From assembly GCA_011176545.1 (NCBI GenBank), contig DUEN01000003.1:1-64000 (forward strand): a stretch of DNA of 64,000 nucleotides, in the 5' to 3' direction. The notes under the pieces are model-generated. The model did no database searches, had not been told where the DNA came from, and was given only the letters and a program-made list of their open reading frames with translations. This stretch comes from Caldilineae bacterium. Lineage in GTDB: Bacteria > Chloroflexota > Anaerolineae > DUEN01. The position numbers and the translations under genes were made by a program. Each line of letters begins with the position of its first letter. The first letter of the stretch is position 1. Below, one piece after another: positions 18,170-27,418 of the stretch.

Positions 18170-19054
18170 ATGGTAGCATTGAATCGTGTGGCGCGAGATG
18201 ACTGGCAAGGATTATTGAACGTGGCTCGCGAGAGCCTCGATCAGGGGGATACCGTCACCGCGCGGCGGGCCGTCACCCTGGCTGCGCGCGTCGCGCCGGA
18301 TACGGCGGAGGCGCAGAGGGCGTTAGGAGAGGTCTGGAGCACGTTAGGGCGGGTGGTGGAGGCCGTGCGGGCGTATCAGCGCGCGGCGGAGCACGATCCC
18401 AGCTCGGCCGCCACGCTCAGTGGGCTGATCGACGTCTTACACGAGACGGGACGCGACAACGAGGCGCTGCCCTACTGCCAGCGCGCTGTGGAGATGTCGC
18501 CAGAGGACGCCGAGCTGTGGCGACTGCTCGGAGATGTCCTGATGGCGCTCGATCGGTATGACGAGGCGTTGGAAGCCTTCCAGAAGGCGATCGAGCTGGG
18601 GCTGGATTCGGCTGATCTATATGTCTCCCTGGGATATCTCCATTACTATCGAGAGGACGTCGATCAGTCCGTTCAGGCCTTCCAGAAGGCGATTGAGCTG
18701 GCGCCGGAAGAGGCAACCCCGCATAACAACCTCGCCTACCTTCAGATCCTGCGAGGGGATCTGGCGGAGGCGGAGCGGCTATTGGATCGAGCCCTGGAGC
18801 TGCGGGAGGACTTCGTGAGGGCCTATTATAACCGCGGCCTCTGCGCCTGGTTGAACGATGAGAGGGATCGCGCGCTGAAGTTTTACGCCCAGGGCCGCGC
18901 GAAGGATGAGGACGAGGCGGAGCTCGCCGCCCATCGGGAGGATCTGGGCGAGGTGGGGGAATATCAGGAAGCCTGGCGCGGCAAGCTACAGCGGCTCTCC
19001 GCCCTTTTGAGCCAGCCGATGGCGGGCGTTCGCCAACGCCTGCCACGCCGTTAG
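18170..19054 (+). CDS. Tetratricopeptide-repeat protein
   Basis: About 294 residues made of six or so TPR units, such as AELWRLLGDVLMALDRYDEALEAFQKAIELG and ADLYVSLGYLHYYREDVDQSVQAFQKAIELA in neighbouring copies. TPR arrays are protein-binding scaffolds. No signal peptide or membrane segment. Two ATGs (18164, 18170) are possible; the second has better spacing to GCCGAGG. It follows the reductase gene by 22 bases. Confidence 0.88.
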   Translation: MVALNRVARDDWQGLLNVARESLDQGDTVTARRAVTLAARVAPDTAEAQRALGEVWSTLGRVVEAVRAYQRAAEHDPSSAATLSGLIDVLHETGRDNEALPYCQRAVEMSPEDAELWRLLGDVLMALDRYDEALEAFQKAIELGLDSADLYVSLGYLHYYREDVDQSVQAFQKAIELAPEEATPHNNLAYLQILRGDLAEAERLLDRALELREDFVRAYYNRGLCAWLNDERDRALKFYAQGRAKDEDEAELAAHREDLGEVGEYQEAWRGKLQRLSALLSQPMAGVRQRLPRR

Positions 19055-19088
19055 GACGTGTCCGAGAATCATGGGAGGAGTATAGCTC

Positions 19089-19988
19089 ATGGGCGATGTG
19101 TCGGGCGTCTTCGCGCCCATAGTGACTCCCTTCCGGCCTACGGATGGGGAATTAGATCTGTCCTGGGTCGGGCGGCACCTGGCCTTTTTGAAGGCGAGAG
19201 GATGTGACGGCGTCGTGCCGGCAGGGACCACGGGCGAGGGGCCCTCGTTGGGCTTTGATGAGCGTTGCCGTTTGATTGACTATGTCGTGTCCCATGCCGA
19301 CGGCATGACCGTCATCGCCGGGACGGGAACGCCCAGCCTGGCGGATACGATTTCGTTGACGCGCTTCGCCTTTCAGGTAGGTGTGGATGGGGTGCTGGTG
19401 TTGCCGCCGTTCTACTATCGCACCGTCCCGGTCGAAGGTCTCATCGCCTACTTCCGCCGGTTATGTGATCAGGCCCTCATGCCCGGGCAGCGGGTCTTCC
19501 TCTACCACATCCCCCAGGTGAGTGGTGTGCCGGTGACCCTGGAGCTATTGGACGGGCTGATGGAGACTCACGCCGAATGCATAGGCGGGCTCAAGGACTC
19601 GAGCCGTGACCCGGATGGCCTGCGTACCTTCATACGGCGATATCCCTCGCTGCGCATCTTCTGCGGCAGCGATAATCTGGCCGACTTCGCCTACGCTTCG
19701 GGAGCCGCGGGCACCATCAGTGTCATGGCGAACCTGATGCCCGATCTCATCCAGGATGTGCGGCGTGTGGCTGGCAAGGAGGAGGCGGAGCCGCTGCAGG
19801 CGCGGTTGACGCAAGCCCGGCAGAGGCTGGCTGCCTATCCGACGCAGGCGGCGGTGAAGTATGCGTTGCATCAGATCGCTGGCCTGCCTGAGGCCGCCAC
19901 GCGGCCTCCCAACGTGGAGCTGAGCCCGGAGCAGAAGGCCGCCTTGAGCCAGGATCTGGTGCGGATGGGCCTGTTGGAGACGGTATGA
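19089..19988 (+). CDS. Dihydrodipicolinate synthase family lyase
   Basis: A 299-residue class I aldolase/lyase of the DapA/NanA family. It has GTTGEGPSL (substrate carboxylate loop), a YHIP at the place of the catalytic Tyr motif YNxP, and the Schiff-base Lys in IGGLKDSS. Because YHIP and the loop after GTTGE differ from true DapA, and no lysine-pathway genes are near, it may act on a sugar acid or other 2-keto acid (inference). The ATG has a GGGAGGAG site upstream. Confidence 0.85.
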   Translation: MGDVSGVFAPIVTPFRPTDGELDLSWVGRHLAFLKARGCDGVVPAGTTGEGPSLGFDERCRLIDYVVSHADGMTVIAGTGTPSLADTISLTRFAFQVGVDGVLVLPPFYYRTVPVEGLIAYFRRLCDQALMPGQRVFLYHIPQVSGVPVTLELLDGLMETHAECIGGLKDSSRDPDGLRTFIRRYPSLRIFCGSDNLADFAYASGAAGTISVMANLMPDLIQDVRRVAGKEEAEPLQARLTQARQRLAAYPTQAAVKYALHQIAGLPEAATRPPNVELSPEQKAALSQDLVRMGLLETV

Positions 19989-20002
19989 GGTAGGCGCGGA
20001 TC

Positions 20003-20527
20003 GTGGCTGAGCGACCTGAGTATGTGGAAGTCCTGACGTGGGAGGAGGTGGATGGACTGATCGATCACCTGCTCCCGCAGCTCAGAGGCCCCTACGATGC
20101 CTTGGTCATGGTCACTCGCGGCGGGATCATCCCTGGGGGGATCATCAGCGAGGCGCTGGACATCCGGACCGTGCTGACGGCGGCGGTGGCTTTCCCACCG
20201 GCGGGACGTCGGCCGGAATCGCGGTTAGCGTGGCCGACCTTCCTGCAGTTCCCGTCTGAGGAGCAAATTCGCGGCCGACGGGTCCTGGTCGTTGACGACA
20301 TATGGGATCGTGGACGTACCATCATGGCTGTGCGGGCGCGCATCGAGTCGCAGGGGGGGTATCCGGAGCTGGCCGTGCTTCACTATAAGCCTGGCCGGGC
20401 CTTGTTGAGGGGCTCTGGCCCCGATTACTACGCGGCGATCACGGATGCGTGGATCGTCTACCCATGGGAGCTGTGGCGTAGGGATGGCCTGGTGGGGTTG
20501 CCGCCAGACCCTTCCTCCCCCGCATGA
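20003..20527 (+). CDS. Phosphoribosyltransferase family protein
   Basis: A 174-residue type I phosphoribosyltransferase with the PRPP loop VLVVDDIWDRGRTI and the upstream ALVMVTRGGIIPGG. It resembles xanthine/hypoxanthine-type enzymes, but the base cannot be assigned. It starts with GTG 15 bases after the lyase gene, with GAGG 11 bases upstream. Confidence 0.85.
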   Translation: MAERPEYVEVLTWEEVDGLIDHLLPQLRGPYDALVMVTRGGIIPGGIISEALDIRTVLTAAVAFPPAGRRPESRLAWPTFLQFPSEEQIRGRRVLVVDDIWDRGRTIMAVRARIESQGGYPELAVLHYKPGRALLRGSGPDYYAAITDAWIVYPWELWRRDGLVGLPPDPSSPA

Positions 20528-20577
20528 TGAGGCCGCTAAAAAGGGTGGGGCGAGCGACCACCTAGAGGGAGGTCCAC

Positions 20578-21705
20578 TTGGCAAAACGTAAGATCATGGT
20601 CGTAGATGACGACGAAGACCTGTTGCGCCTGATGGGGCTCACGCTGCAGGTGGCGGGTTATGACGTCGTCACGGCCTCCAACGGCGCCGAGGCGTTGACG
20701 AAGGTACGCACCGAGAGGCCTGATCTCATCCTGCTCGACGTCATGATGCCGGAGATGGACGGATTTGAGACTTGTCGTCGGCTGCGTCGGCTGCCCGAGG
20801 GGGCGGATATTCCAGTGATCATGCTCTCCGCAGCCGATCAGGTGTCGGACAAGGTGAAGGGGCTGCAGGTCGGCGCGAACGACTACATCACCAAGCCCGT
20901 GGACTCCCGGGAGCTCCTGGCCCGCATCGAGGCCCATCTGCGGCCGATTTACGCCCGGCCGGCCCGCATCATCGCCCTGCTCGGCAGCAAGTCCGGCGTC
21001 GGGGTGACTGTGTTGGCTGTTAATCTGGCCATCGCTGTGAAACAAATGGTCGAGGAGGAGGTGGCCTTGTTGGACTGGCATCTCCCGATGGGAGATGTCG
21101 CCATCGCGCTGAACCTCACGCCGAGGCACACCCTGGATGATCTGGCCTCGAAGATTGACGATCTGGACGCCCAGATGCTTGAACAGGTCATCGTGCGGCA
21201 TCCCTCGGGACTTCAAGTGATCTCGGGAGGGCGGGCCCTGGATACCACGGCCCTGACCCCCGTGGCGCTGGAGTCGGTGCTGGATATCCTCAGCAGGACG
21301 GCGGCCTATATCATCATCGACGCCGGGGCGCGAACGGAGCCGGAATGGCTGGAGCCCTTGGGAATTGTGGATGAGCTGTTGTTGGTGGTGACCCCGGAGC
21401 TGCCCGCCCTGCGTCGCGCCGCGGTGTGTCTGGAGTGGGAGAGGCAGCATACCTTGTTCGGCGATCGGCTTTACCTGATCATCAATCGGGCGGGGATAAA
21501 GGGAGGGATCCCACCGCGTGAGGTGGAGGAGTTGTTGGGCCTGCAGGCCCGTGCCCGGTTCCCGGACGATGTGGAGTCTGTCATGTTGTCCCTCAACCAG
21601 GGGGTGTCCCTGGTTGAGAACGCCGCGCGGTCGGCTCTGACGCGAGCTATCAAACGGTTGGCTCAGGAGATCGTACAGGTACCGGAACAGGAGGCCGGAC
21701 ATTGA
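20578..21705 (+). CDS. Response-regulator receiver fused to TadZ/CpaE-like ATPase
   Basis: A 375-residue fusion. Residues 5-122 are an intact receiver: Asp pocket 10-12, phospho-Asp 54 in LILLDVMMPEMDG, Lys 106 in YITKPVD. Residues about 128-370 are a MinD/ParA-type ATPase like CpaE/TadZ, which place pilus machinery at the pole. The P-loop reads GSKSGVGVT: the usual KGGxGKT has lost the catalytic-site Lys (Val here), as often seen in TadZ. LLDWHLPMGD follows the second conserved motif. No tad pilus genes are near. The start is a TTG with GAGGGAGGT upstream. Confidence 0.87.
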   Translation: MAKRKIMVVDDDEDLLRLMGLTLQVAGYDVVTASNGAEALTKVRTERPDLILLDVMMPEMDGFETCRRLRRLPEGADIPVIMLSAADQVSDKVKGLQVGANDYITKPVDSRELLARIEAHLRPIYARPARIIALLGSKSGVGVTVLAVNLAIAVKQMVEEEVALLDWHLPMGDVAIALNLTPRHTLDDLASKIDDLDAQMLEQVIVRHPSGLQVISGGRALDTTALTPVALESVLDILSRTAAYIIIDAGARTEPEWLEPLGIVDELLLVVTPELPALRRAAVCLEWERQHTLFGDRLYLIINRAGIKGGIPPREVEELLGLQARARFPDDVESVMLSLNQGVSLVENAARSALTRAIKRLAQEIVQVPEQEAGH

Positions 21706-21754
21706 CCTCGGGCGTGGACCCACATCATCCCTTTGGCGAAAGGCCTGAGGCGTG

Positions 21755-22603
21755 ATGTCTCTCCCCATCTACGTCTGTCGCAACGGTGATCTGATCCCGG
21801 CGGAGGAAGCCAGGGTCTCCATCTTCAATCCAGCACTATACACGGCTTTCGGCGTCTACGAGTCCATCCAGTGTGAAGGGGGCGTGATCTTTCACCTGGA
21901 GGATCATCTGGAACGATTGGCGCGCTCGGCCTGCCTTCTGGATATGCCCCTGCCGGCCGATTTGAAGACGATTGCCTCGTGGATACCTCCTCTGTTGCAG
22001 GCCAATCGCAGCCCCACCTGTCTGATCCGCCTCTACGTTTTGGGCCCCAACGGGCGAGAGCCGGCTCTGGCCTTCGTCTGGCCCGAGGCGCCCCGCTCTT
22101 TCTCGCGAGCGTTGTATGAGGTGGGGGCCACCGCGGCGCTCTATTATGGCGCTCGGGCGCTTCCCCAGGCGAAGTCTTTGAATACGCTGGTGAACTTCCT
22201 CGCGCGCCGCCATGCGCAGGCGATGGGAGCTCATGAGGGGCTCCTGGCGCACGATGGCTATATCTACGAGGGAGCCAGCAGCAACTTGTTCGCCGTGCGC
22301 GGCGGGCGTATCGTAACCCCTCCTGAGGAGACCGTCCTTTCTGGCGTCACCCGGGAGATCGTGTTACGCCTGGCCAGGGAGCATGGCATCCCGATCTCCT
22401 TTGAACTCCTCCCCGAGGCCGACATCCCTCTCTGGGATGAGGCGTTCATCACCTCCACCAGTCGCCACGTCATGCCGCTGGTGCGGATCAATGGCCAGCC
22501 GATCGGCTCTGGGAAGGTAGGCCCTGTCACGCGGTGTCTCATGGAGGCGTTCGAGGCGTATTATCGGGACTATCTAAGGAAGCATCCGCCGGTTGTCACG
22601 TGA
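21755..22603 (+). CDS. Class IV aminotransferase (branched-chain/D-amino-acid type)
   Basis: A 282-residue PLP enzyme of fold type IV. The PLP Lys is in QAKSLNTLVNFLARR, followed by EGASSNLFAV and the phosphate loop TSTSRHVMPLV. Branched-chain aminotransferases, D-alanine transaminases and aminodeoxychorismate lyases share this fold, and I cannot separate them from sequence alone. ATG at 21755 has GAGG just upstream; an in-frame GTG is 3 bases earlier. Confidence 0.85.
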   Translation: MSLPIYVCRNGDLIPAEEARVSIFNPALYTAFGVYESIQCEGGVIFHLEDHLERLARSACLLDMPLPADLKTIASWIPPLLQANRSPTCLIRLYVLGPNGREPALAFVWPEAPRSFSRALYEVGATAALYYGARALPQAKSLNTLVNFLARRHAQAMGAHEGLLAHDGYIYEGASSNLFAVRGGRIVTPPEETVLSGVTREIVLRLAREHGIPISFELLPEADIPLWDEAFITSTSRHVMPLVRINGQPIGSGKVGPVTRCLMEAFEAYYRDYLRKHPPVVT

Positions 22604-23053
22604 GGATCTCTGGCTACCCTTGTACAGGTACCCCATCATGATTTGCATGGGGCATCGCCCTGTGCTAGGATTCCCGGCGTTGGCGGCGCAGTGGCCACGA
22701 GAGCATGTCTGGATGTCTTATCGCCGAGACGCCAAGGCTGCAAAGCTCTTTTCGTTTTCGCTCATATGTCATACACGACAAAAGCATATAGACAACGCAT
22801 GTGTTGCCTTTGCATATTTACATAATATGTAGGGGCGACCGGCCGGTCGCCCCTACAGAAGATCGTGCTCCCTATTCCAATATGAGCGTTTCGTTTGTCA
22901 TACGTGATACAAGGTTCTCTTATCGTACGTGGGCTGGTGATGCTCCTTAATGCCCTCATCTCACCGGGGAGATGTGAGGGCCAGGCCCGTAAGATGCCAC
23001 AAGCCATGCCATGATATCAGATTCTCTTTCAAACCCTGATAAGGGACTTTCTT
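22604..23053. repeat. Repeat-rich gap upstream of glycogen synthase
   Basis: No gene is supported here. It contains a family C fragment (CGCCGAGACGCCAAGG, 22722 on), a perfect 28-bp family A palindrome at 22829-22856, a family B motif CTATTCCAATATGAGCG at 22872-22888, and an imperfect CCCTCATCTC/GAGATGTGAGGG hairpin near 22953-22980. Confidence 0.6.
22829..22856. repeat. Perfect 28-bp palindrome, family A type copy
   Basis: GTAGGGGCGACCGG and its exact complement with no spacer. This is the cleanest copy of the window-wide family. Confidence 0.85.
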
Positions 23054-24631
23054 ATGAACACATCACGCTCTTTGAAGATCCTCTTCCTTTCCGCGGAAGT
23101 CGTCCCGTTCGCCAAGACGGGCGGCCTGGCCGATGTGGCCGGATCGCTTCCCAAGGCGATACGGGCGTTGGGTCATGACATCCGCATCGCGATGCCTCGC
23201 TATGGTCGCGTCTCACCTGACCGATTTGACCTCAGGCCCAAGTTAGATCCCTTCCCTGTCCCTCTCGATGATATGGAGGAGCCCGCCTCCATACTAGAGG
23301 GACACATCGGAGAGGATGTACCGGTCTACTTCGTGGAAAACGCGCGGCTGTTCGATCGGGAAGGCATCTACATGTACCCGGACGATGCCGAACGCTTCAT
23401 CTTCTATTGCCGGGCGGCGTTGGAGATGTGTCGGCAGATGGGATGGCGACCGGACGTCATCCACTGCAATGACTGGCACACGGCTATCATCCCGAATTGG
23501 ATGCAGACCGTCTATCGTGATGATCCCTTCTTCAAGGACACGGCCACGCTCTATACGATCCACAACCTCGCCTATCAGGGAATCTTCGGCTATCGGGTGC
23601 TGGAGATCGCCGGCCTTGAGGAGTACGGCTTCATCGCTCATCCGGACCTGGCGCCAGACCTCAACGACGTGGTGGATCTGATGGCGAGGGGCATCCTCTT
23701 CGCCGATATCATCAACACTGTGAGCGAGCGCTACGCTCGGGAGATCCTGACCCCAGAGTTCGGCGAGCGGCTCGATCCGATCCTGCGGGATCGCCGCGAT
23801 CGTCTGTTTGGGGTGCTGAACGGGATCGACTACGAGGTGTTCAACCCGGCGACGGACCCCCATATCGCCTCGCGTTTCGATAGCGATCATCTGGAAGCCC
23901 GGCGGCCGAATAAGGCCGCACTTCAACGGGAGGCGGGCCTGCCCGAACGCGAGGATATCCCCCTGATCGGCGCGATCTCCCGTCTGAGCGATCAAAAAGG
24001 GTTTGACCTGATCGCCGAGATCATCGATGCCTGGATGCAACACGTGCCCAGCCAATTCATCTTATTGGGCACGGGGGAGCAGCGCTATCATGAGCTGTTC
24101 GAGGGGATTCAGGAACGTTATCCCGACCGCGTCGCCGTGTTCCTCACGTTCAACGCGCCCCTGGCTCAGCGCATTTACGCCGGAACGGATATGTTCCTGA
24201 TGCCCTCACGATTCGAGCCGTGCGGATTAGGGCAGATGATCGCCATGCACTATGGATCGGTGCCCATCGTGCGAGCTACTGGCGGGCTGGCGGACACAGT
24301 GAGGGATTACGATCCGCGCACAGGCGAGGGGAACGGGTTCTCCTTCAAGTCCTACGACGCGCTGGCCTTGTACGCCGCGTTGGTGCGGGCTGTTGAGACG
24401 TTTAAGTATCGTGATGTCTGGCGCAGGCTGATGCTGCGTGGTATGCGCGCGGACTTCTCATGGCAGCGATCCGCCCGGAAGTATGTGGACCTGTATTACC
24501 GGGCGATAGCGACGAGGCGGGGTGCTCACCGTCCAGAGGAGTACCCCACGTGGCGTCGCGATGGCACCGCGGAGCGCATGGGAGGACACCAGGTTGTGGA
24601 GGATGAAGGTGAGTCGAATCGCGGAGTTTGA
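23054..24631 (+). CDS. glgA: Glycogen synthase (ADP-glucose type, GT5)
   Basis: A 525-residue GT5 glycogen/starch synthase that extends alpha-1,4-glucan from ADP-glucose. The N-terminal KTGGLADVAG and the C-terminal FEPCGLGQMIAMHYGSVP and ATGGLADTV match the family. It is somewhat longer than usual at the C-terminus (about 40 polar residues after KYVDLYYRA), and this tail overlaps the start of the next gene by 29 bases. AAGGGA precedes the ATG. No branching enzyme or ADP-glucose pyrophosphorylase is in the window. Confidence 0.94.
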   Translation: MNTSRSLKILFLSAEVVPFAKTGGLADVAGSLPKAIRALGHDIRIAMPRYGRVSPDRFDLRPKLDPFPVPLDDMEEPASILEGHIGEDVPVYFVENARLFDREGIYMYPDDAERFIFYCRAALEMCRQMGWRPDVIHCNDWHTAIIPNWMQTVYRDDPFFKDTATLYTIHNLAYQGIFGYRVLEIAGLEEYGFIAHPDLAPDLNDVVDLMARGILFADIINTVSERYAREILTPEFGERLDPILRDRRDRLFGVLNGIDYEVFNPATDPHIASRFDSDHLEARRPNKAALQREAGLPEREDIPLIGAISRLSDQKGFDLIAEIIDAWMQHVPSQFILLGTGEQRYHELFEGIQERYPDRVAVFLTFNAPLAQRIYAGTDMFLMPSRFEPCGLGQMIAMHYGSVPIVRATGGLADTVRDYDPRTGEGNGFSFKSYDALALYAALVRAVETFKYRDVWRRLMLRGMRADFSWQRSARKYVDLYYRAIATRRGAHRPEEYPTWRRDGTAERMGGHQVVEDEGESNRGV

Positions 24632-25754
24632 GAAGACACGTGCGCCTTTGTCAGAGCCATTGCCTGAGATCAGGCCGGGCATTGTCGATCTCGCGCGGAT
24701 GGTAGAGCGATTGCCAGCCGCGGCCCAAGAGCGTTTCCGACGGATCTTTCACGTGAGCGAGACCATAGGACACCTCGACCCTCCCGAGTCCATGCACGCC
24801 TGGATCAGGGGGTACTTTGGCTCCGTCGATGTGGTCGTCGCCCAGAGGATCGTCAAGGTGACGAACCTCGTGACGATGGAGGGGGCTTTATTCAATGAGC
24901 TGCGCGCCCGGCGGCCCATCGAGGCGCGAGCGACCAGCGATATGGTGGCCGAGGCGCGCACGCGGACGGGGGATCCCTTCTGTCATCCGGAATCCGGCAC
25001 GCCAGAGGACGTCTTCGGTCGGGTGCGCGGCCGATTTTGTGTCACGGCCTCCAACATCGCCAAATATGACGGGTTTCACGGCATCGTGATCTTCCGCGAG
25101 CATGATCCGCTGCGATTTGGCGAGGAGCAGGTTGTGGACTACATCTCCACGGCCCTCGCCTGGGCGGAGGAGGTCATGGCTCGCGACCCGGAGGCCTGCT
25201 ACTTCTTCTTCATGTGGAATTGCCTGTGGAAGGCGGCTGCCAGCATCCTTCACGGTCATGCGCAGGTGACGATGACGCGGGACATGCACTACGCCCGCAT
25301 CGAGGGGTGGCGACGAGCCGCACAGGCATATCGTGCCACCTATGGGAGCCATTATTTCGATGATCTGTATCAGGTCCATGCCGACCTCGGCCTCGCGTTC
25401 GAGGTCGAGGGCGTGCGCGTCATCTCCTACCTGACGCCCGTGAAAGAGCGGGAGACCCTGCTCATGGCGCCTGAGTTAACCGACGCGCTCAAGCGGGCGT
25501 TATATCGGGCGCTGGCCTGCTTCCGGGATCGGATGGGCGTGCTCAGCTTTAACGTGGCGCTCTATCTGCCACCCCTGGGGCCTGTGCCCGAGGACTGGTC
25601 CGGCTTCCCGGCTATCTTCCGCCTGGTCGATCGCGGGGATCCCGTCAACCGGACAGGGGACATCGGCGCGATGGAATTGTACGCGGCGAACGTCATCGGC
25701 ACGGACCCGTTCTACGTGAGCCAGCAGATGCGCCGCGCGTTTGGCATCGCATGA
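24603..25754 (+). CDS. GalT/HIT-superfamily nucleotidyltransferase-like protein
   Basis: A 383-residue protein related to galactose-1-phosphate uridylyltransferase and HIT enzymes. The motif HGHAQV in SILHGHAQVTMTR matches the HxHxQ nucleophile of GalT. Such enzymes move a nucleotidyl group between sugar phosphates. ATG at 24603 follows TTGTGGAGG; starting further upstream would lie inside glgA in another frame. Overlap with glgA suggests coupled expression and a role in sugar-nucleotide supply for glucan synthesis (inference). Confidence 0.75.
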   Translation: MKVSRIAEFEKTRAPLSEPLPEIRPGIVDLARMVERLPAAAQERFRRIFHVSETIGHLDPPESMHAWIRGYFGSVDVVVAQRIVKVTNLVTMEGALFNELRARRPIEARATSDMVAEARTRTGDPFCHPESGTPEDVFGRVRGRFCVTASNIAKYDGFHGIVIFREHDPLRFGEEQVVDYISTALAWAEEVMARDPEACYFFFMWNCLWKAAASILHGHAQVTMTRDMHYARIEGWRRAAQAYRATYGSHYFDDLYQVHADLGLAFEVEGVRVISYLTPVKERETLLMAPELTDALKRALYRALACFRDRMGVLSFNVALYLPPLGPVPEDWSGFPAIFRLVDRGDPVNRTGDIGAMELYAANVIGTDPFYVSQQMRRAFGIA

Positions 25755-25772
25755 AGGATATCGGAAGGGCTT

Positions 25773-27120
25773 ATGTCCTCCATCATCCCCCGGCGCAGGA
25801 TGTGCGGGCTTTTAGCGCTCGGGCTCGCCATGCTCATGGGAGGATGTGCGATGAGTGAAGCGACGTCACAGTCAGCTGAGGGAGGATCCACAGGAATGTC
25901 TGGGCGGTTGTATGGTGGGGTAGCTATCCGTCGGATCACGCCTGATCTCTCCGGACGGCGCGTGTATCTTGCCGGGTTCGGGCGAAACCGCGTGGCCACC
26001 GGGGTGCATGATGACCTCTGGGTGCGTGCGTTGGCCCTCAGCGACGGCTTAACCACGGTCGTCCTGGCGGCCTTTGATCTGATCGGATTATTTCAGGATG
26101 ACGTGGTGCAGATCCTAAGCGCGTTGCCGGACCATGATGTGACGCTGGATGGCGGCATCCTGGCCTCCACCCATACGCACTCTGTCTGGGCCGGATACCC
26201 TGGGCCTATGGGGGCCGGACCGAGAGACGTCCGGCGTCGATCGCGGGGTTCTGGCCTGGATACGGGCCCAGGCGGTGGAGGCGATCACTGAGGCGGTGAA
26301 GGGGATGCGGCCGGCCCGCATTCGGGCGGCCTCCGTCCCAGCGCCGGGGTTAGCGCGTAACGCTCGCGATCCGGAGATCATCGACGATCAACTCTCGGTC
26401 ATGCGCGTGGAGGACGAGCAGGGGCAGGCGATCGCCACTGTGACCAACTTCCCGTGCCATCCGGAGGTGCTGTGGAACGATAACACCGTGATCACCTCCG
26501 ATTTCCCTCATTTCCTGCGGGAGCGCATCGAGGAGGCCGGAGGTGGGGTGGCGATCCACTTCAGCGCTGACCTGGGCGGGATGATGACCCCCGATGTCCC
26601 CGCGCATACCTTCGCCGAGGCGCAACGCATGGGCGAGCGGCTGGCGACGATCGCCCTGGATGCACTGGCGGACGCGTCACCCCTGCCTGTGGATCGCATC
26701 GGGTGGTGGCGACGGGAGTTCGAGGTGCCTCTGGCGAACCCTTTGTTGGAGATGGCTCACCAACTTGGGTTGATCCACCGTCACATGGAGAGGCGGGATG
26801 GCCGTACGGTGATCAAGACGAGCGCTGGCCTGCTGACGCTGGGAGCCATGCAGATGCTGGCGGTGCCCGGCGAGGTGCTGCCGCGACTGGGGCTCAAGTT
26901 GCGGGCCTTGTTGCCGGGGCCTTATCGCTTCATCATCGGCCTGGCGAACGATGAGCTGGGCTATATCCTGGATCCCTCCGAATTTCATGCGCCGGAGGAT
27001 TATTTCGATCCCGGCGACGCCTATGAGGAGAGCATGTCCATTGGCCCGGATATGGGGACGGCGCTGTACGACGCGGCGCGATCCTTGATTGAGGAGACAC
27101 GCCGGGAGGGTTGCATATAA
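25773..27120 (+). pseudogene. Neutral/alkaline ceramidase-like lipoprotein, frameshifted
   Basis: One gene in two frames. The first part (25773 to about 26184) encodes a lipoprotein signal with Cys 25 (MLMGGC) and ends near LASTHTHS. The second part continues in the +1 frame from about 26185 to 27120 with GPDTLGLWGPD and then about 310 residues including NFPCHPEVL and AIHFSADLGG. Joined, the two give STHTHSGPD, the signature of neutral ceramidase-type amidases. The break is a doubled TCTG at 26181-26188; removing one copy restores one reading frame of about 447 residues. It may be a real mutation or a sequence error. Confidence 0.82.
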
Positions 27121-27418
27121 GAGCGTGTCTGAGGAGCACGGAAAGGAACCACTAAGGCACTAAGACTCCAAGATAGACATAAAGAAAGAACGCATAGAGG
27201 GTCGACTGGGCTAATGGGAGAGACTTGATTTATTGCTTCAGGCCCTTGGTGCCTTCGCTCATATTAGAATAGGCAACACCCGCTTCCTTAAAGGCGTGTT
27301 TTGTAGAGTGCACGGCCGTGCACTCTACAATTCAGCCATTCTGGTAGGGGCGAGGCATGCCTCGCCCTATTCTAATGCCTTGGTGGCTTTGTGGTTATCG
27401 TCCTTTCAGTGGGACGCG
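27121..27418. repeat. Composite repeat gap between convergent genes
   Basis: No gene is seen. In order: a run of the ACTAAGGCACTAAGACTCC type (27150 on), an inverted family B motif CGCTCATATTAGAATAG (27256-27272), a perfect 30-bp palindrome at 27301-27330, a family A copy at 27344-27370, and a TGCCTTGGTGGCTTTGTGG segment (27378 on). The palindromes lie between convergent genes and could stop transcription from both sides. Confidence 0.6.
27301..27330. repeat. Perfect 30-bp palindrome
   Basis: TTGTAGAGTGCACGG and its exact complement. The outer part GTAGAGTG differs from the GTAGGGGC of other copies, yet both arms changed together, so the palindrome itself has been kept. Confidence 0.8.

Noticed and set aside
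22593-22832. Short frame in the gap before glgA
   Set aside because: It ends in a palindromic repeat and has no ribosome site or homology.
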